From Myxococcus eversor (GTDB lineage: Bacteria; Myxococcota; Myxococcia; Myxococcales; Myxococcaceae): a stretch of DNA of 64,000 bases. Shown here in pieces: positions 28,185 to 37,296 of the stretch. The notes beneath the pieces are model-generated. The model did no database searches. It worked only from the letters and a program-made list of their open reading frames with translations, and was not told where the DNA came from. Both the position numbers and the translations under genes were made by a program. Within the stretch, counting starts at the first letter, position 1. The number at the start of each line of letters is the position of its first letter. The stretch covers positions 488,952 through 552,951 of the forward strand of contig NZ_JAAIXY010000002.1 of assembly GCF_010894455.1 (NCBI RefSeq), given 5' to 3'.

Positions 28185-29066
28185 ATGATTGGCAGCGTCG
28201 CGAAGAAGAATGGTCGTCTGGCCGTGTTTGCCGGTGCCCTGCTGAGCCTCGCCGCGTGCACGGGCGAGGAGGCGCAGACCCCGGAGGCCCCCGCCGTGGA
28301 GCAGACGGCGCTGAACCGTGGCTGTGCGACGATTGAGCCCTCGGTGGAGGAGCGCGCCGCCATCGACGCCTTCCTGGCCGAGCAGAAGACGGCGATGCGC
28401 GCGGTGGGCTCGGTGACGGTGCCGACCTACTTCCACGTCATCAACAAGGGCACGGGCATCGCGAACGGCGACATCCCGGACTCGCAGATCACCGCGCAGA
28501 TGAACGTGCTGAACGCGGCCTATGCCAACACCCCGTTCCGCTTCGTGCTCCAGGGCACGGACCGCACGACGAACGCGAAGTGGTTCGCGCTCAAGGACGG
28601 CAGCGCCAACGAGAAGGCGATGAAGAAGGCCCTGCGCAAGGGTGGCCCGGAGAGCCTCAACGTCTACACCGCCAACCTGAGCGGCGGCCTGCTGGGCTGG
28701 GCGACGTTCCCCACCAGCTACACCTCGCAGCCCAAGCAGGACGGCGTGGTCATCCTCTTCAGCAGCGTCCCCGGCGGCTCCGCGGCGCCCTACAACGAGG
28801 GTGACACGGGCACGCACGAGGTCGGCCACTGGCTGGGCCTGTACCACACGTTCCAGGGCGGCTGCACTGGCGCGGGTGACTCGGTCAGCGACACGCCGGC
28901 GGAGGCTTCTCCCGCGTACGGCTGCCCCACGGGCCGCAACACCTGCTCGTCCACGGGCAACGACCCCATCACCAACTTCATGGACTACACCGACGACAAC
29001 TGCATGAACACGTTCACCGCCGGCCAGTCGGCGCGCGCGGACCAGTTGACGGCGACCTACCGCTAG
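28185..29066 (+). CDS. Secreted M43-family zinc metalloprotease
   Basis: 293 residues from ATG 28185, chosen because GGAG is 6 nt upstream (ATG 28179 is an alternative). Signal peptide with lipobox-like LAAC. The catalytic zinc motif [11 protein letters not shown] (211-221) has the metzincin form HExxHxxGxxH, and a Met-turn follows in [11 protein letters not shown]. This is the pappalysin/cytophagalysin group, which cleaves extracellular proteins. Conserved Cys residues (GGC..., YGC, NTC, NCM) form disulfides in the family. Likely a secreted or surface protease used in predation or nutrient release. Confidence 0.92.
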   Translation: MIGSVAKKNGRLAVFAGALLSLAACTGEEAQTPEAPAVEQTALNRGCATIEPSVEERAAIDAFLAEQKTAMRAVGSVTVPTYFHVINKGTGIANGDIPDSQITAQMNVLNAAYANTPFRFVLQGTDRTTNAKWFALKDGSANEKAMKKALRKGGPESLNVYTANLSGGLLGWATFPTSYTSQPKQDGVVILFSSVPGGSAAPYNEGDTGTHEVGHWLGLYHTFQGGCTGAGDSVSDTPAEASPAYGCPTGRNTCSSTGNDPITNFMDYTDDNCMNTFTAGQSARADQLTATYR

Positions 29067-29102
29067 GACGTCTCACGACAGCACGGACTGTTGTCGGCTC
29101 GG

Positions 29103-29143
29103 CGCCGGGGTCTCCCACGAGGAGGTCCCGGCGTCGTTGTTTT
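29103..29143 (+). terminator. Intrinsic terminator of M43 protease gene
   Basis: A 13-bp stem (29103-29115 with 29121-29133, two G-U pairs) closes a 5-nt loop and is followed by a T-rich tail ending in TTTT (29140-29143). It is 36 bp after the protease stop and 65 bp before the next gene. Confidence 0.8.
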
Positions 29144-29208
29144 CACTCCGTCCCGCAACCATCCGAGGGGTCGCGGGTTGAAGGCCGAGACACCTTGGAG
29201 CCTTCTTC

Positions 29209-30453
29209 ATGTCCCGCCTCGGTCTGCTCGGTTTGTTGTGCGTGTGCATCGTCACGGCCTGTGACTCCTCGACTCCGGACTCACCCGACGCCGAGCCACC
29301 CGACTCGGGGACGACGCTCGACGCGGGGAGCGACAGCGGCACGGACGCGGGGAGCATGAGCGACGGCGGCACGGACGCGGGCAGTCCCCAGGATGCCGGA
29401 GCGGACGCGGGCGTGATTCCGGATGGCGGCGCCACCGAGAGCCTCTGCTCCACGCTGCCATTCCCCGCGCCCTGTGAAGAGCCGCAGGCGGGCACCCTCG
29501 TCACGTCCGTGAGCGACTGGGGCCGGCCCGGGACCTATTCGGTGACGGAGGAGAAGGTGACGAACCCGCACCCCGTCGCGCGCGGGCAGGTGGTCACCTA
29601 CCGGCCGACGGGACAGGACTCGGTGCCGGTGCTCTTCTTCTCGCATGCGTTCGGAGCCACCGACTCAGACCTGTACGTGGAGATGTTCCGGATGCTGGCG
29701 AGCCAGGGCTACGCGGTCGTCTTCGTGCCCTACCCGCTCACGCCGGACACGACGCGGCCCAACGAGGCCCGCTACGACTGTCTGTGGCAGGGCTTCCAGG
29801 CGGCGGTGGCCCAGCAGCAGGGCCGCTTCGACCTCACGCGCGTGGGCTTCTTCGGCCACAGCTACGGCGGCGGCGCGACGCCGGAGATGGCGCGGCGGGG
29901 CTTCGTGGAGCAGGGCTGGGGAAGCCGCGGGCGGTTCATCTTCTCGATGGCGCCCTGGTACACGTGGGGCCGCGACTACCAGACGCTCCCCACCGACGTC
30001 CGGGCCGTCATCCAGGTGTACGCGGATGACGACGTGAATGACCACGCCATCGCCGTGGATATCTGGAACAGGCTGCCCTCGGGGATGGAGCGCGCGTGGC
30101 ACAACGTGGTGAGCGATGCCTGTGGCTGCGGGCTCAACGCCACCCACACCGTGCCCATGTCTCGCGCGGCGCTCACGGGCAACCCGGAGAACGTCCTCAA
30201 CGCCCATGACCGCGAGGCGGTGTGGCGGCGGGTGCATGCGCTCGCGGTGTACGCCTTCACGGGTGACACGGCGGCGCGTGCGGTCGCCTACGGGACGGAC
30301 ACGAGCATGGGCCACTGGGTGGCATGTGGAGGCCGCCCCGTGCGACCGCTCGTGCGGAGCAGTGCGGAGCCGCGGCCCTCACCCTGCCATGCGTACAAGT
30401 ATCCGTGGTCCGCGCGCTGCCAGTACGTGGACCCCGGCGACACCTGCCAGTGA
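29209..30453 (+). CDS. Alpha/beta-hydrolase lipoprotein (dienelactone hydrolase/cutinase-like)
   Basis: 414 residues. Signal peptide MSRLGLLGLLCVCIVTAC with lipobox VTAC, then a 50-residue Asp/Ala/Gly/Ser linker (DAGSDSGTDAGS type) and an alpha/beta-hydrolase domain: oxyanion-like VLFFSHAFGA, nucleophile elbow GFFGHSYGGG, acid candidate in QVYADDDVND, and His in 'NATHTVPM'. It is similar in outline to PAF-acetylhydrolase/cutinase-like esterases. Several Cys near the C-terminus may form disulfides. Predicted surface esterase of unknown substrate. Confidence 0.85.
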   Translation: MSRLGLLGLLCVCIVTACDSSTPDSPDAEPPDSGTTLDAGSDSGTDAGSMSDGGTDAGSPQDAGADAGVIPDGGATESLCSTLPFPAPCEEPQAGTLVTSVSDWGRPGTYSVTEEKVTNPHPVARGQVVTYRPTGQDSVPVLFFSHAFGATDSDLYVEMFRMLASQGYAVVFVPYPLTPDTTRPNEARYDCLWQGFQAAVAQQQGRFDLTRVGFFGHSYGGGATPEMARRGFVEQGWGSRGRFIFSMAPWYTWGRDYQTLPTDVRAVIQVYADDDVNDHAIAVDIWNRLPSGMERAWHNVVSDACGCGLNATHTVPMSRAALTGNPENVLNAHDREAVWRRVHALAVYAFTGDTAARAVAYGTDTSMGHWVACGGRPVRPLVRSSAEPRPSPCHAYKYPWSARCQYVDPGDTCQ

Positions 30454-30464
30454 AGGAGGTGTCG
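30438..30464 (+). terminator. Hairpin spanning the hydrolase stop codon
   Basis: CGACACCT (30438-30445) pairs with AGGTGTCG (30457-30464) across an 11-nt loop that contains the TGA stop (30451-30453). No T-run follows, so it may be a 3'-end stabiliser as much as a terminator. Confidence 0.4.
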
Positions 30465-30531
30465 GGCCCTCCCCAGCCGAAGCCCACGGTGGAGTGATAA
30501 GTCAGCACCGTGGCTCACCTGGGAGGGCACG

Positions 30532-31050
30532 ATGTGGCGGTTTCCAGCGATGCACGTGGAGGCGCGATTCACGACCCGAGCGCGGCCGGAAGCCGTGCTC
30601 GAGCAGCTCGTCGAGTGGGTGGACCCACGACAGTCGCTGACGCTCCTGGGACGTGATGGGAGGACAGCCCGTCCCTATCTGGGTACGCAGGGAAGCAACA
30701 GCATGAGGCTTGAACGGAAACAGCAGGGAGACCACTTCCTGTCGTCCCTCTGGATTCAGGCCTCGTCCGAGCTGACGCCCGTGTCGGAACGAGAGTTCCG
30801 TGCGGTCACCACGCTGACGCCCGCGGCGTCAGGGGCGCTCGGTCTCGTGCTCGTGAGCGTGCCCGTTCTCGCCATCCTCGGGTTCGTCGTGGCGTTGGTG
30901 ACTCGTGGGGGCACGATGTTGTTGCTCGTGCTGCTCTCGCCGGCCTTCGCGTCGCTCTGGCGATTTCTCGCGGGCCAATGCGTCACGCGCGAACATGAAA
31001 CCCTCCAGCGCGCGTGGGCGCACGCGGATGAGGTCTCACAAACCTCGTGA
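30532..31050 (+). CDS. Small membrane protein of unknown function
   Basis: 172 residues; GGGAGG lies 6 nt before the ATG. A soluble N-terminal part of about 95 residues that looks alpha+beta (MHVEARFTTRARPEAVLEQL) is followed by two hydrophobic helices (about 98-145) and a short charged tail. The first half resembles START/polyketide-cyclase-like fragments in pattern only. No family is recognised. Confidence 0.72.
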   Translation: MWRFPAMHVEARFTTRARPEAVLEQLVEWVDPRQSLTLLGRDGRTARPYLGTQGSNSMRLERKQQGDHFLSSLWIQASSELTPVSEREFRAVTTLTPAASGALGLVLVSVPVLAILGFVVALVTRGGTMLLLVLLSPAFASLWRFLAGQCVTREHETLQRAWAHADEVSQTS

Positions 31051-31068
31051 ATGTCGAGGCCTGAGCCT

Positions 31069-31102
31069 CGAGGGACGCCGACCGGGTGCTCGGCGTCCCT
31101 CG
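31069..31102. terminator. 13-bp bidirectional terminator
   Basis: CGAGGGACGCCGA (31069-31081) is perfectly complementary to TCGGCGTCCCTCG (31090-31102), 8-nt loop, exactly between two convergent stops (31050 and 31116). A second, overlapping hairpin CGAGGC/GCCTCG (31055-31070) cannot form at the same time. Confidence 0.75.
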
Positions 31103-31115
31103 GCGTCACGGTGCC

Positions 31116-32444
31116 TCAGGGGCTGCGAGGACAGACGGGCGGCTCGGAGGGGCAGCGCCCATCGCGGTCCTTCGGGTTCGTCTCCGTGCACTCTGCGATG
31201 CGCGCGAAGGTGGTGCTCGCCGCGAGGCTGAGGTCGGAGCCATTCCACCCGCGCAGGATGCCGTGGCCCGCGCTGTCCTCGATGCGCGAGTTCGCGATGA
31301 AGGGCGCCGTCGGCTCGTCGAACACGAGGATGGCCGAGCTGACATCGAACGAGGACGGCAGGTAGTTGCACCCATGGCTGGAGCACTGACACGCCCCACC
31401 CGCGTAGCGCACCACCACCGACTCCAGCCGGTTGGCCGCGTTCATCCCGTCGAAGCGGATGCCCGTCCAGTCACCCGCCCTCGGCGTCGTCTCGCTCGAA
31501 GTGAAGGTGATGGGCCGAGCGGTCGTCCCGGCGGCGATGAGCGCGCTCGTCTCGTCGTAGATGTCCAGCGTCGTCGCCGGCTCGAAGCGCAGCGTCGCGC
31601 CCGCTTCGATGGTGAGCGTCGCCGCCACCCGGTTCCCACCCACCTGGAGCCCGCCCAGGCGATAGGGCACACCCAGGTCCTTCAGCGTGGCATTGGCGCC
31701 CAGGAAGTACACCGAGGCCGACGCGATGGCCGGCCCCACGTAGATGGTGTCCTCCAGGTTGCCCGTGTACGTGCCCGACGGCAGCGTCCCCAGGGCATTG
31801 GGATTGACGGCGAGCGGCTGCGGCCGGGCCGTGCTGCCCGACCCGCGAATGGTCAGGTCCGAGGAACCCGTCGCGAAGCCCGAGGTGCCATTGATGAGGA
31901 TGCCGGGCCCCTGCGAGCTCTCGATGGTGACGTGATTGACGAACAGCGGCGTCAGGCCGGGCAGGTCAGCGCCCGCGTTTACTCGCACCGTGGCCAGGGC
32001 CGTCGCCGTGTCTCCGCCTCCAGAGAACACCGTCCACTCCAGCCGCGCCGAGCCTCCCGTCCCGATGAGCACCTGGCCCCACGGCCTGCCCGACTCGCGC
32101 GACTCGAAGCGCACGGGCTGGCCCTGCTTGCCCTCGACGCGGAGCACGCCGCCGCTGTCCACCTGGAGCGAGGCCCCCGCCGCGATGCGCACCGTCGCGC
32201 AGGCCGCCACGGTGACCTGCCCTCGGATGGAGAGGTTGCTGGTGATGACATGCGGACTGCCGGCGGCCCACGTCTCCGAGGTGGAGAGGGTGCCCTGGTG
32301 CTCCACGACGGCGCCGGTGACCGCGGGACACCCTTCTTCCGTGTCGGGTCCGTCCTGCGGCGTTTGCGAGTCCTCGGAGCATCCGGACAACAGCGAGGCA
32401 CTCAAGAGCAAAGAAAGCGCGAACCGGCGCGATGCGACGTGCAT
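31116..32444 (-). CDS. Lipoprotein with right-handed beta-helix repeats
   Basis: 442 residues from ATG 32444 (GGAAG upstream). Signal peptide ends in lipobox LLSGC. The body is built of repeated short beta segments with Val, Ile, Gly, Asn and Thr (for example ITSNLSIRGQVTVAACATV, ATLTIEAGATLRFEPATTL, ITFTSSETTPRAGDWTGIRF) typical of right-handed parallel beta-helix surface proteins. The motif 'AGDWTGIRFDG' is common in myxobacterial and planctomycete members. Catalysis is not evident. Likely surface-exposed. Confidence 0.85.
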   Translation of the reverse strand: MHVASRRFALSLLLSASLLSGCSEDSQTPQDGPDTEEGCPAVTGAVVEHQGTLSTSETWAAGSPHVITSNLSIRGQVTVAACATVRIAAGASLQVDSGGVLRVEGKQGQPVRFESRESGRPWGQVLIGTGGSARLEWTVFSGGGDTATALATVRVNAGADLPGLTPLFVNHVTIESSQGPGILINGTSGFATGSSDLTIRGSGSTARPQPLAVNPNALGTLPSGTYTGNLEDTIYVGPAIASASVYFLGANATLKDLGVPYRLGGLQVGGNRVAATLTIEAGATLRFEPATTLDIYDETSALIAAGTTARPITFTSSETTPRAGDWTGIRFDGMNAANRLESVVVRYAGGACQCSSHGCNYLPSSFDVSSAILVFDEPTAPFIANSRIEDSAGHGILRGWNGSDLSLAASTTFARIAECTETNPKDRDGRCPSEPPVCPRSP

Positions 32445-32638
32445 GTCATCTTCCCCAAAGCAGATTGGAACAACCCCTCTGCTCGCGAACATCGCCGATT
32501 CTCGCGGACGTGCCAATGCGCTCGCCCGCATCGGTGGCCCGTTACATTCGTTTACATTCCGCACATCCTCCCGCGACATCCCAGCGGTGAAGTGCGCAGC
32601 ATCCAATGGACCCCGAGGTCCTGGCCCTGGGAGGTTCG

Positions 32639-32977
32639 ATGTCGTCCCCACGCCCCATCCGACATTTCTTCGCGGTTGCCCCGCTCGTCGTCCAAGTCCT
32701 GTTGCTGCTCGCCTTCGCGTCGCGGGCCGCGATGCCGCCGAGCCTCGACATGAGGTCCAGCCTTCGAACGACAGACGTGGTGGAGCTCGGACAGCTCCTC
32801 GTCGATGTCGGCGTGTGGCAGGTGCGCCGGCTGAATCCCCAGGAATGGGTGAGGCAGCTCATGACGCCTGGGGGCGCCTGCGCGACAGGCATGCTCCTGC
32901 TCCACTGGAGGAGGCAACTGGTGGGTGATGCGCTCCCGTGGTTCAACGGCGAGCCCGCCGCGGGCCAGTCCCACTAG
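32639..32977 (+). CDS. Small protein with N-terminal membrane segment
   Basis: 112 residues from ATG 32639, which has GGGAGG at 4 nt; an in-frame ATG at 32606 lacks a site. One hydrophobic helix (about 12-34) then a charged soluble part (TTDVVELGQLLVDVG...WRRQLVG). Ends 13 bp before the response regulator start, so it may be the first gene of that operon. No family recognised; a weak call because the opposite strand is also open. Confidence 0.5.
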   Translation: MSSPRPIRHFFAVAPLVVQVLLLLAFASRAAMPPSLDMRSSLRTTDVVELGQLLVDVGVWQVRRLNPQEWVRQLMTPGGACATGMLLLHWRRQLVGDALPWFNGEPAAGQSH

Positions 32978-32990
32978 ACTGGGAGACATG

Positions 32991-33710
32991 ATGGGAACCG
33001 CCACACCGTCACCTGGCATCGAGGTGCTCCTCATCGAGGACGACGCGCACCTGGCGCGCCTCACGGCCGAGTACCTGGAGCGCCAGGGCGTGCGCACCTG
33101 CGTCGCGCGGGATGGCGAGCTGGGTCTGCTTGAAGCCTCGCGCCGCGCCTTCGACGCCATCCTCATCGACATCATGCTGCCCCGGAAGGATGGGCTCACC
33201 GTGTGCCGCGAGCTGCGGGAGCGCTCGGCGGTGCCCATCCTCATGCTCACCGCGCGCGGCGAGGAGGCGGACCGGGTGATGGGCTTGGAGCTGGGCGCGG
33301 ACGACTATCTGCCCAAGCCCTTCTCCTCACGGGAGTTGCTGGCGCGCATCCAGGCGCTGGTGCGGCGCAGCCGGGGACTGCTGGGGCCCTCGCGCGAGGT
33401 GGTGCGTGTGGGCGCGCTCACGCTGAACCGGGGTGACATGCGGGCGTCGCTGGATGGGCAGGTGTTGTCGCTGACGCGACACGAGTTCGCGCTGCTGCTC
33501 GGGCTCGCGGAGCGCGCGGGACGGGTGCTGTCGCGCGAGCAGTTGCTGGAGCTGGCGAAGGGCAGCGACCCGGACGGCCCCGTGGACCGCGCCATCGACG
33601 TGCATGTGTCCCGGCTGCGCCAGAAGCTGGGGGACGACGCTCGCAATCCCCGGATGCTCAAGACGGTACGAGGCGTGGGGTATGTGCTGGAGCGAGGCGA
33701 CGAGTCATGA
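32991..33710 (+). CDS. OmpR-family response regulator
   Basis: 239 residues; GGGAG lies 5 nt before ATG 32991 (ATG 32988 is in frame). Receiver domain with acidic pocket D17-D18, phospho-acceptor D60 (ILIDIMLPRKDG) and Lys in YLPKPFS; winged-helix DNA-binding domain at the C-terminus (DRAIDVHVSRLRQKLGDD...TVRGVGYVL). Overlaps the kinase start by 4 bp (ATGA), so the two are translated together and form a two-component pair. Targets are unknown; the pair may act on envelope genes nearby. Confidence 0.95.
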   Translation: MGTATPSPGIEVLLIEDDAHLARLTAEYLERQGVRTCVARDGELGLLEASRRAFDAILIDIMLPRKDGLTVCRELRERSAVPILMLTARGEEADRVMGLELGADDYLPKPFSSRELLARIQALVRRSRGLLGPSREVVRVGALTLNRGDMRASLDGQVLSLTRHEFALLLGLAERAGRVLSREQLLELAKGSDPDGPVDRAIDVHVSRLRQKLGDDARNPRMLKTVRGVGYVLERGDES

Positions 33711-35065
33711 AGCTCAGTGAGCGGCTCCGCCCCCGTCGGATGTTCTGGCGCATCTATCTGTATGGCCTGTTGATGCTGGGGGGCGCCGTCTTGTCCTTCT
33801 CCCTCATCACCAAGCTCCTGCAGCTCCATGGCAACCAACCCAACAACAACCACTTCACGGAGCTGGTGGACCTGGCCAACTCGGACTCCCCGGACCTCGG
33901 GCGAATGATTGAGTCCCTCAACGCGAAGAAGAACGTCCAGGCCACCCTGTATGACCTTCAGGGCAACGTGAAGCTGACTTCGGCGCACCCCCCGCTGAGA
34001 CCGCTCAACGAAGCGGAGTGGCAACAAGTTCGCAGGGCCAATAACTGGTTCGAGAGGGACGAACTCAACTTCTGGGCCGCCCCCACGTGGCGCGGCGACG
34101 TCGTGACAGGCGTGCTGATCTACCGGACCGTCACCCATCGTTGGGTCTACGTGGCGCTGAGTGTCAGTCTGGCCGCCGTGCTCTTCTTCCTGGCGGGAAT
34201 CTCCGTGCCCCTGGCGCGCGCGATTGTCTCCCCGCTGGAGCAACTGACCACCGCGGTGGGAGAGTTTGGCCGAGGGAACCTGTCCGCGCGCGTGCGGCTG
34301 AAGGGCCGGAACGAAGTGGCGGTGCTGGGGAACACCTTCGACACGATGGCCGCACAGACGGAGTCGCTCATCCGAGGCCAGAAGGAGTTGCTGGCCAACG
34401 TGTCGCACGAGCTGCGCACGCCCCTGGCGCGGCTGGGCGTGACGCTGGACCTGGTGGAGGACGGACAACCAGAAGAGCTGGCGATGCGATTGCCGGAGCT
34501 GCGGCGGGACATCGGGGAACTTCAGCAGCTCGTGGATGGTGTGTTGCAGATGGCCCGGCTCGACCTGGAGGCGAATCAGGCGGGACAGCCGGGTCCTCGC
34601 ATCCAACGGGCGACGCTGCGGCTGACGGAGTTCCTGAAGGACGCCGCCGAGCGCTTCCAGAAGAGCGCGCCCGAGTGCCCTCTCCAATTGGAGCTGGCCG
34701 AGCAACTGCCGCCGTTGGAGGCCGACCCGGTGCTGGTGCGGCGGGCGCTGCACAACCTGCTCGACAACGCGCGCAAGTACTCGGAGCCCGGCAGTCCGGT
34801 GACGCTGCGGGCCCAGGTGGAAGCCGACGCGGTGCACCTGGAAGTGGAGGACCGGGGCATCGGCATCAGCGACGAGGACCTGCCGAAGCTCACCACGCCG
34901 TTCTTCCGCACCGACCGCAGCCGAGCGAGGGAGACGGGAGGCACCGGCCTCGGGTTGACGCTCGTGCGCCGCATCGTCGAGGCCCACGGAGGCACGTTGT
35001 CCCTCCAAGGGGTCACCGAGGGAGGAACCCGCGCCCGGCTCGTGCTTCCCCTCGCGAAGCCCTAA
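33707..35065 (+). CDS. Membrane sensor histidine kinase
   Basis: 452 residues. Two membrane spans (about 13-35 and 146-170) enclose a periplasmic sensor of about 110 residues; HAMP (about 170-222: SPLEQLTTAVGEFGRGNLSA), HisKA with H box ANVSHELRTPLARL, then HATPase with N box HNLLDNARKYSEPG, G1 DRGIGI and G2 GTGLGLTLV. Complete and probably active. Partner of the response regulator just upstream. Its TAA stop overlaps the stop of the convergent DUF2300 gene. Confidence 0.95.
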   Translation: MKLSERLRPRRMFWRIYLYGLLMLGGAVLSFSLITKLLQLHGNQPNNNHFTELVDLANSDSPDLGRMIESLNAKKNVQATLYDLQGNVKLTSAHPPLRPLNEAEWQQVRRANNWFERDELNFWAAPTWRGDVVTGVLIYRTVTHRWVYVALSVSLAAVLFFLAGISVPLARAIVSPLEQLTTAVGEFGRGNLSARVRLKGRNEVAVLGNTFDTMAAQTESLIRGQKELLANVSHELRTPLARLGVTLDLVEDGQPEELAMRLPELRRDIGELQQLVDGVLQMARLDLEANQAGQPGPRIQRATLRLTEFLKDAAERFQKSAPECPLQLELAEQLPPLEADPVLVRRALHNLLDNARKYSEPGSPVTLRAQVEADAVHLEVEDRGIGISDEDLPKLTTPFFRTDRSRARETGGTGLGLTLVRRIVEAHGGTLSLQGVTEGGTRARLVLPLAKP

Positions 35066-37293
35066 TCCACGTCCCGAGGCTCGGGGCGGCTCTGTCCGTA
35101 GGCGTTCTCGAGAATCGCGTCACTGCGGAGTCCACTCGACTTCGCCGCCTCGACGTCCAGACCCTCGCCGTGCCCGCGCCCGCGTCCCTCGAACACCAGC
35201 GCGTCCCCGTTGAACGACGCCGTGCGGGGACATGACGGCAGCTTCAAGCCCGAGCGCAGCAACTCACATGGCAGTGAGCGCCCGCTCTCGAAGGTCGACG
35301 CGCCCTCCTTCTCCGTGAGCAGGTATTGGACGCGTCCCGCCTCGAAGCGCAGCGACACCAGGCCCTTGCCCAGCAGCCGCTCCACGTCCACTCGCGGCCG
35401 CTCCTGAGTCCAGGGCTCTTGTCCCCCCTGGGAGAACAACAACCACTCCCGCCACTTGAGCGCCGGAAGTCTCAGCGCCTTCGCATCGTCTCGCGGCACC
35501 CGCACCGTGCCTCGAAAGGCCTGACAGTGTGTCGTGTCGCAGACGGCCCGGCCCGGGTGACGGCTGTGCTGCTCGTTGTGCGCCACCACCCGCGCCAACG
35601 CCAGCCGCGCTTCGCCCTTCAACGTCACGTCCTCCGCCGACACCACGCCCGCCGTGTACTGCAACCGCGTCGTGCGGAACACGAAGTCCGAGCCTCGCCG
35701 CGCCTTCAATGCGCTGGGCGACGTGGGCACTCCCGCGGGTGGCCGGTACGCGGGCGGTGGCGACCACGTGAAGACTCCCGCGTAGTCCCGTCCCTCCTCC
35801 GGCCCCTTCGGAAAGCGCACCCGCCACGGCGCACCCAGGCACACCGCCGCCCCTCGCGCCGTCAATCCCTCCAGCCGGGCCCACTCCACCGGCGCCACCT
35901 TCGGCAGCCCGTTGTCCACCGTGAAGCCCGCACCCGCGCAACGCGCTTCCACCTCGCGCGCGGGCACCAACCCCAACACCTGCACCCGCGCCGCCTCCAC
36001 CCCCGCCTGCTTGCGCGCCTTCGCCAGCGCCGCCGGAATCTCCTCCGCGAACTGGCGCGGCATCTTCCCCGGCCGCACCGCCACCACCACCAGGTCCCCG
36101 TCCACCGCCGCAATCCAGCCGTACTGCGGACGGCTCGCCGCGTCGCGCACCGTGCCCGTCTTCGTCGCCACGCCCACCAGCGCCTTCGACGCGGGCAGCT
36201 CCGCCAGCGTCCCTCGCGCCGCGTTGTCCGCCAGCAGCCCCACCACGTCCGGCCGAGCCTCCGCCAACAACCGATAGGCCTGCGCCATCCCCCACGGACT
36301 CAGCGCCAACGTGGAGCGCAGGCCGACCACGTCCGCCATGTCCACCGGCGTCCCCGTCAGACCCAGCACCGACAGCACCGGCTCCCACGCACCAAACCCC
36401 TTCGGCGCCGAGCCCTGCGTCTCCCAGTCCAGGAAGTACCCGTTGCACGAGCGCAGCAGCGCCGTGCGCGCGTCCACCTTCGCCGGCAGCCCCGGGCCAC
36501 ACGCCCACTCCTGTACGTCCACGCGCGGCGCCAACACCGGATGACCTCTACCCGACGCGTACACGAAGGGCTTCAGCACGGAGCCATAAGGCAGCGCGCG
36601 CCGCACCTCGCCCTCCGACAACAGCACCTCGCCCGAGTGACGACTCACCACCACCGTGGCCGGCCCCGCCGCGCGCACCTCCACGTCCGCGAGCTCGTCG
36701 ATGGACAGCGGCACCACCCACCGCGCCCCGTCGTGACACTGGCGCAGCCGCCGCGCCAGCGCCTTGGGAAACCCCACCGTCTCGCTCAACAGCCGCGCCA
36801 GCGCCCGCCGCGCCCGCGACGAGTCCACCGCTGGCGCCGCCGCCAGCTCCGAGGCCGCGCGCGACAGGGATTGATACGGGCCCTCGCGCCACGCGGGCAG
36901 CTCGCCGCTCAGCGCCACCGCGAAGGCTTCGTGAAAGAGCCGGTCCTCGCTCGACTGCGGACAAGCCCACCACAGGAGCTGATGGGCCAGCTCGTGCCGC
37001 AGCGCCACGCGCAACCGCTCGTCCAACACGCCCGGCGTGTTCTGCCGCAGCTCCACGAGTCCCGGCCGGCCCTGCGCGTTGCGCTCGGGCGACAGGGCCA
37101 CGCCGCGCTGGAGGATGATGGAGGCAGGGGCCTTCACCGGCGCCCCACCCGCCTCCGCCGCGTACACCGCCTCCAACGCCGCCCAGCCGGCCTCCGCCTC
37201 GCGACGAAGGTCCGACTCGGGCGTCACGTCACCTCGCGTGACGAAGGTGGGGGTGGCCGTCAGCAACACGGCCACCACGGAGGCCCACCCCAT
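35062..37293 (-). CDS. yfaQ: DUF2300 protein with PBP-like, HExxH and SpoIID-like motifs (YfaQ/MagE-like)
   Basis: 743 residues with a signal peptide. Residues 100-122 carry HELAH...E (H100, E101, H104, E122) like gluzincin metallopeptidases. Residues 230-385 carry the three penicillin-binding-protein motifs in order: S238-x-x-K241 (GSVLKPFVYA), S282-C-N284 (RSCNGYF) and K378-T-G (ATKTGTVRD). The C-terminus (about 700-735) has G-R-G-H-G-E-G-L...ILENAYG, close to the SpoIID/LytB signature. Pfam DUF2300 is uncharacterised. Context: last gene of the alpha-2-macroglobulin operon, 3 bp after yfaS. I infer a periplasmic peptidoglycan enzyme analogous to PbpC, which pairs with the other bacterial macroglobulin YfhM. 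Family assignment is confident; activity is inferred. Confidence 0.85.
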   Translation of the reverse strand: MGWASVVAVLLTATPTFVTRGDVTPESDLRREAEAGWAALEAVYAAEAGGAPVKAPASIILQRGVALSPERNAQGRPGLVELRQNTPGVLDERLRVALRHELAHQLLWWACPQSSEDRLFHEAFAVALSGELPAWREGPYQSLSRAASELAAAPAVDSSRARRALARLLSETVGFPKALARRLRQCHDGARWVVPLSIDELADVEVRAAGPATVVVSRHSGEVLLSEGEVRRALPYGSVLKPFVYASGRGHPVLAPRVDVQEWACGPGLPAKVDARTALLRSCNGYFLDWETQGSAPKGFGAWEPVLSVLGLTGTPVDMADVVGLRSTLALSPWGMAQAYRLLAEARPDVVGLLADNAARGTLAELPASKALVGVATKTGTVRDAASRPQYGWIAAVDGDLVVVAVRPGKMPRQFAEEIPAALAKARKQAGVEAARVQVLGLVPAREVEARCAGAGFTVDNGLPKVAPVEWARLEGLTARGAAVCLGAPWRVRFPKGPEEGRDYAGVFTWSPPPAYRPPAGVPTSPSALKARRGSDFVFRTTRLQYTAGVVSAEDVTLKGEARLALARVVAHNEQHSRHPGRAVCDTTHCQAFRGTVRVPRDDAKALRLPALKWREWLLFSQGGQEPWTQERPRVDVERLLGKGLVSLRFEAGRVQYLLTEKEGASTFESGRSLPCELLRSGLKLPSCPRTASFNGDALVFEGRGRGHGEGLDVEAAKSSGLRSDAILENAYGQSRPEPRDVD

Positions 37294-37296
37294 CGA

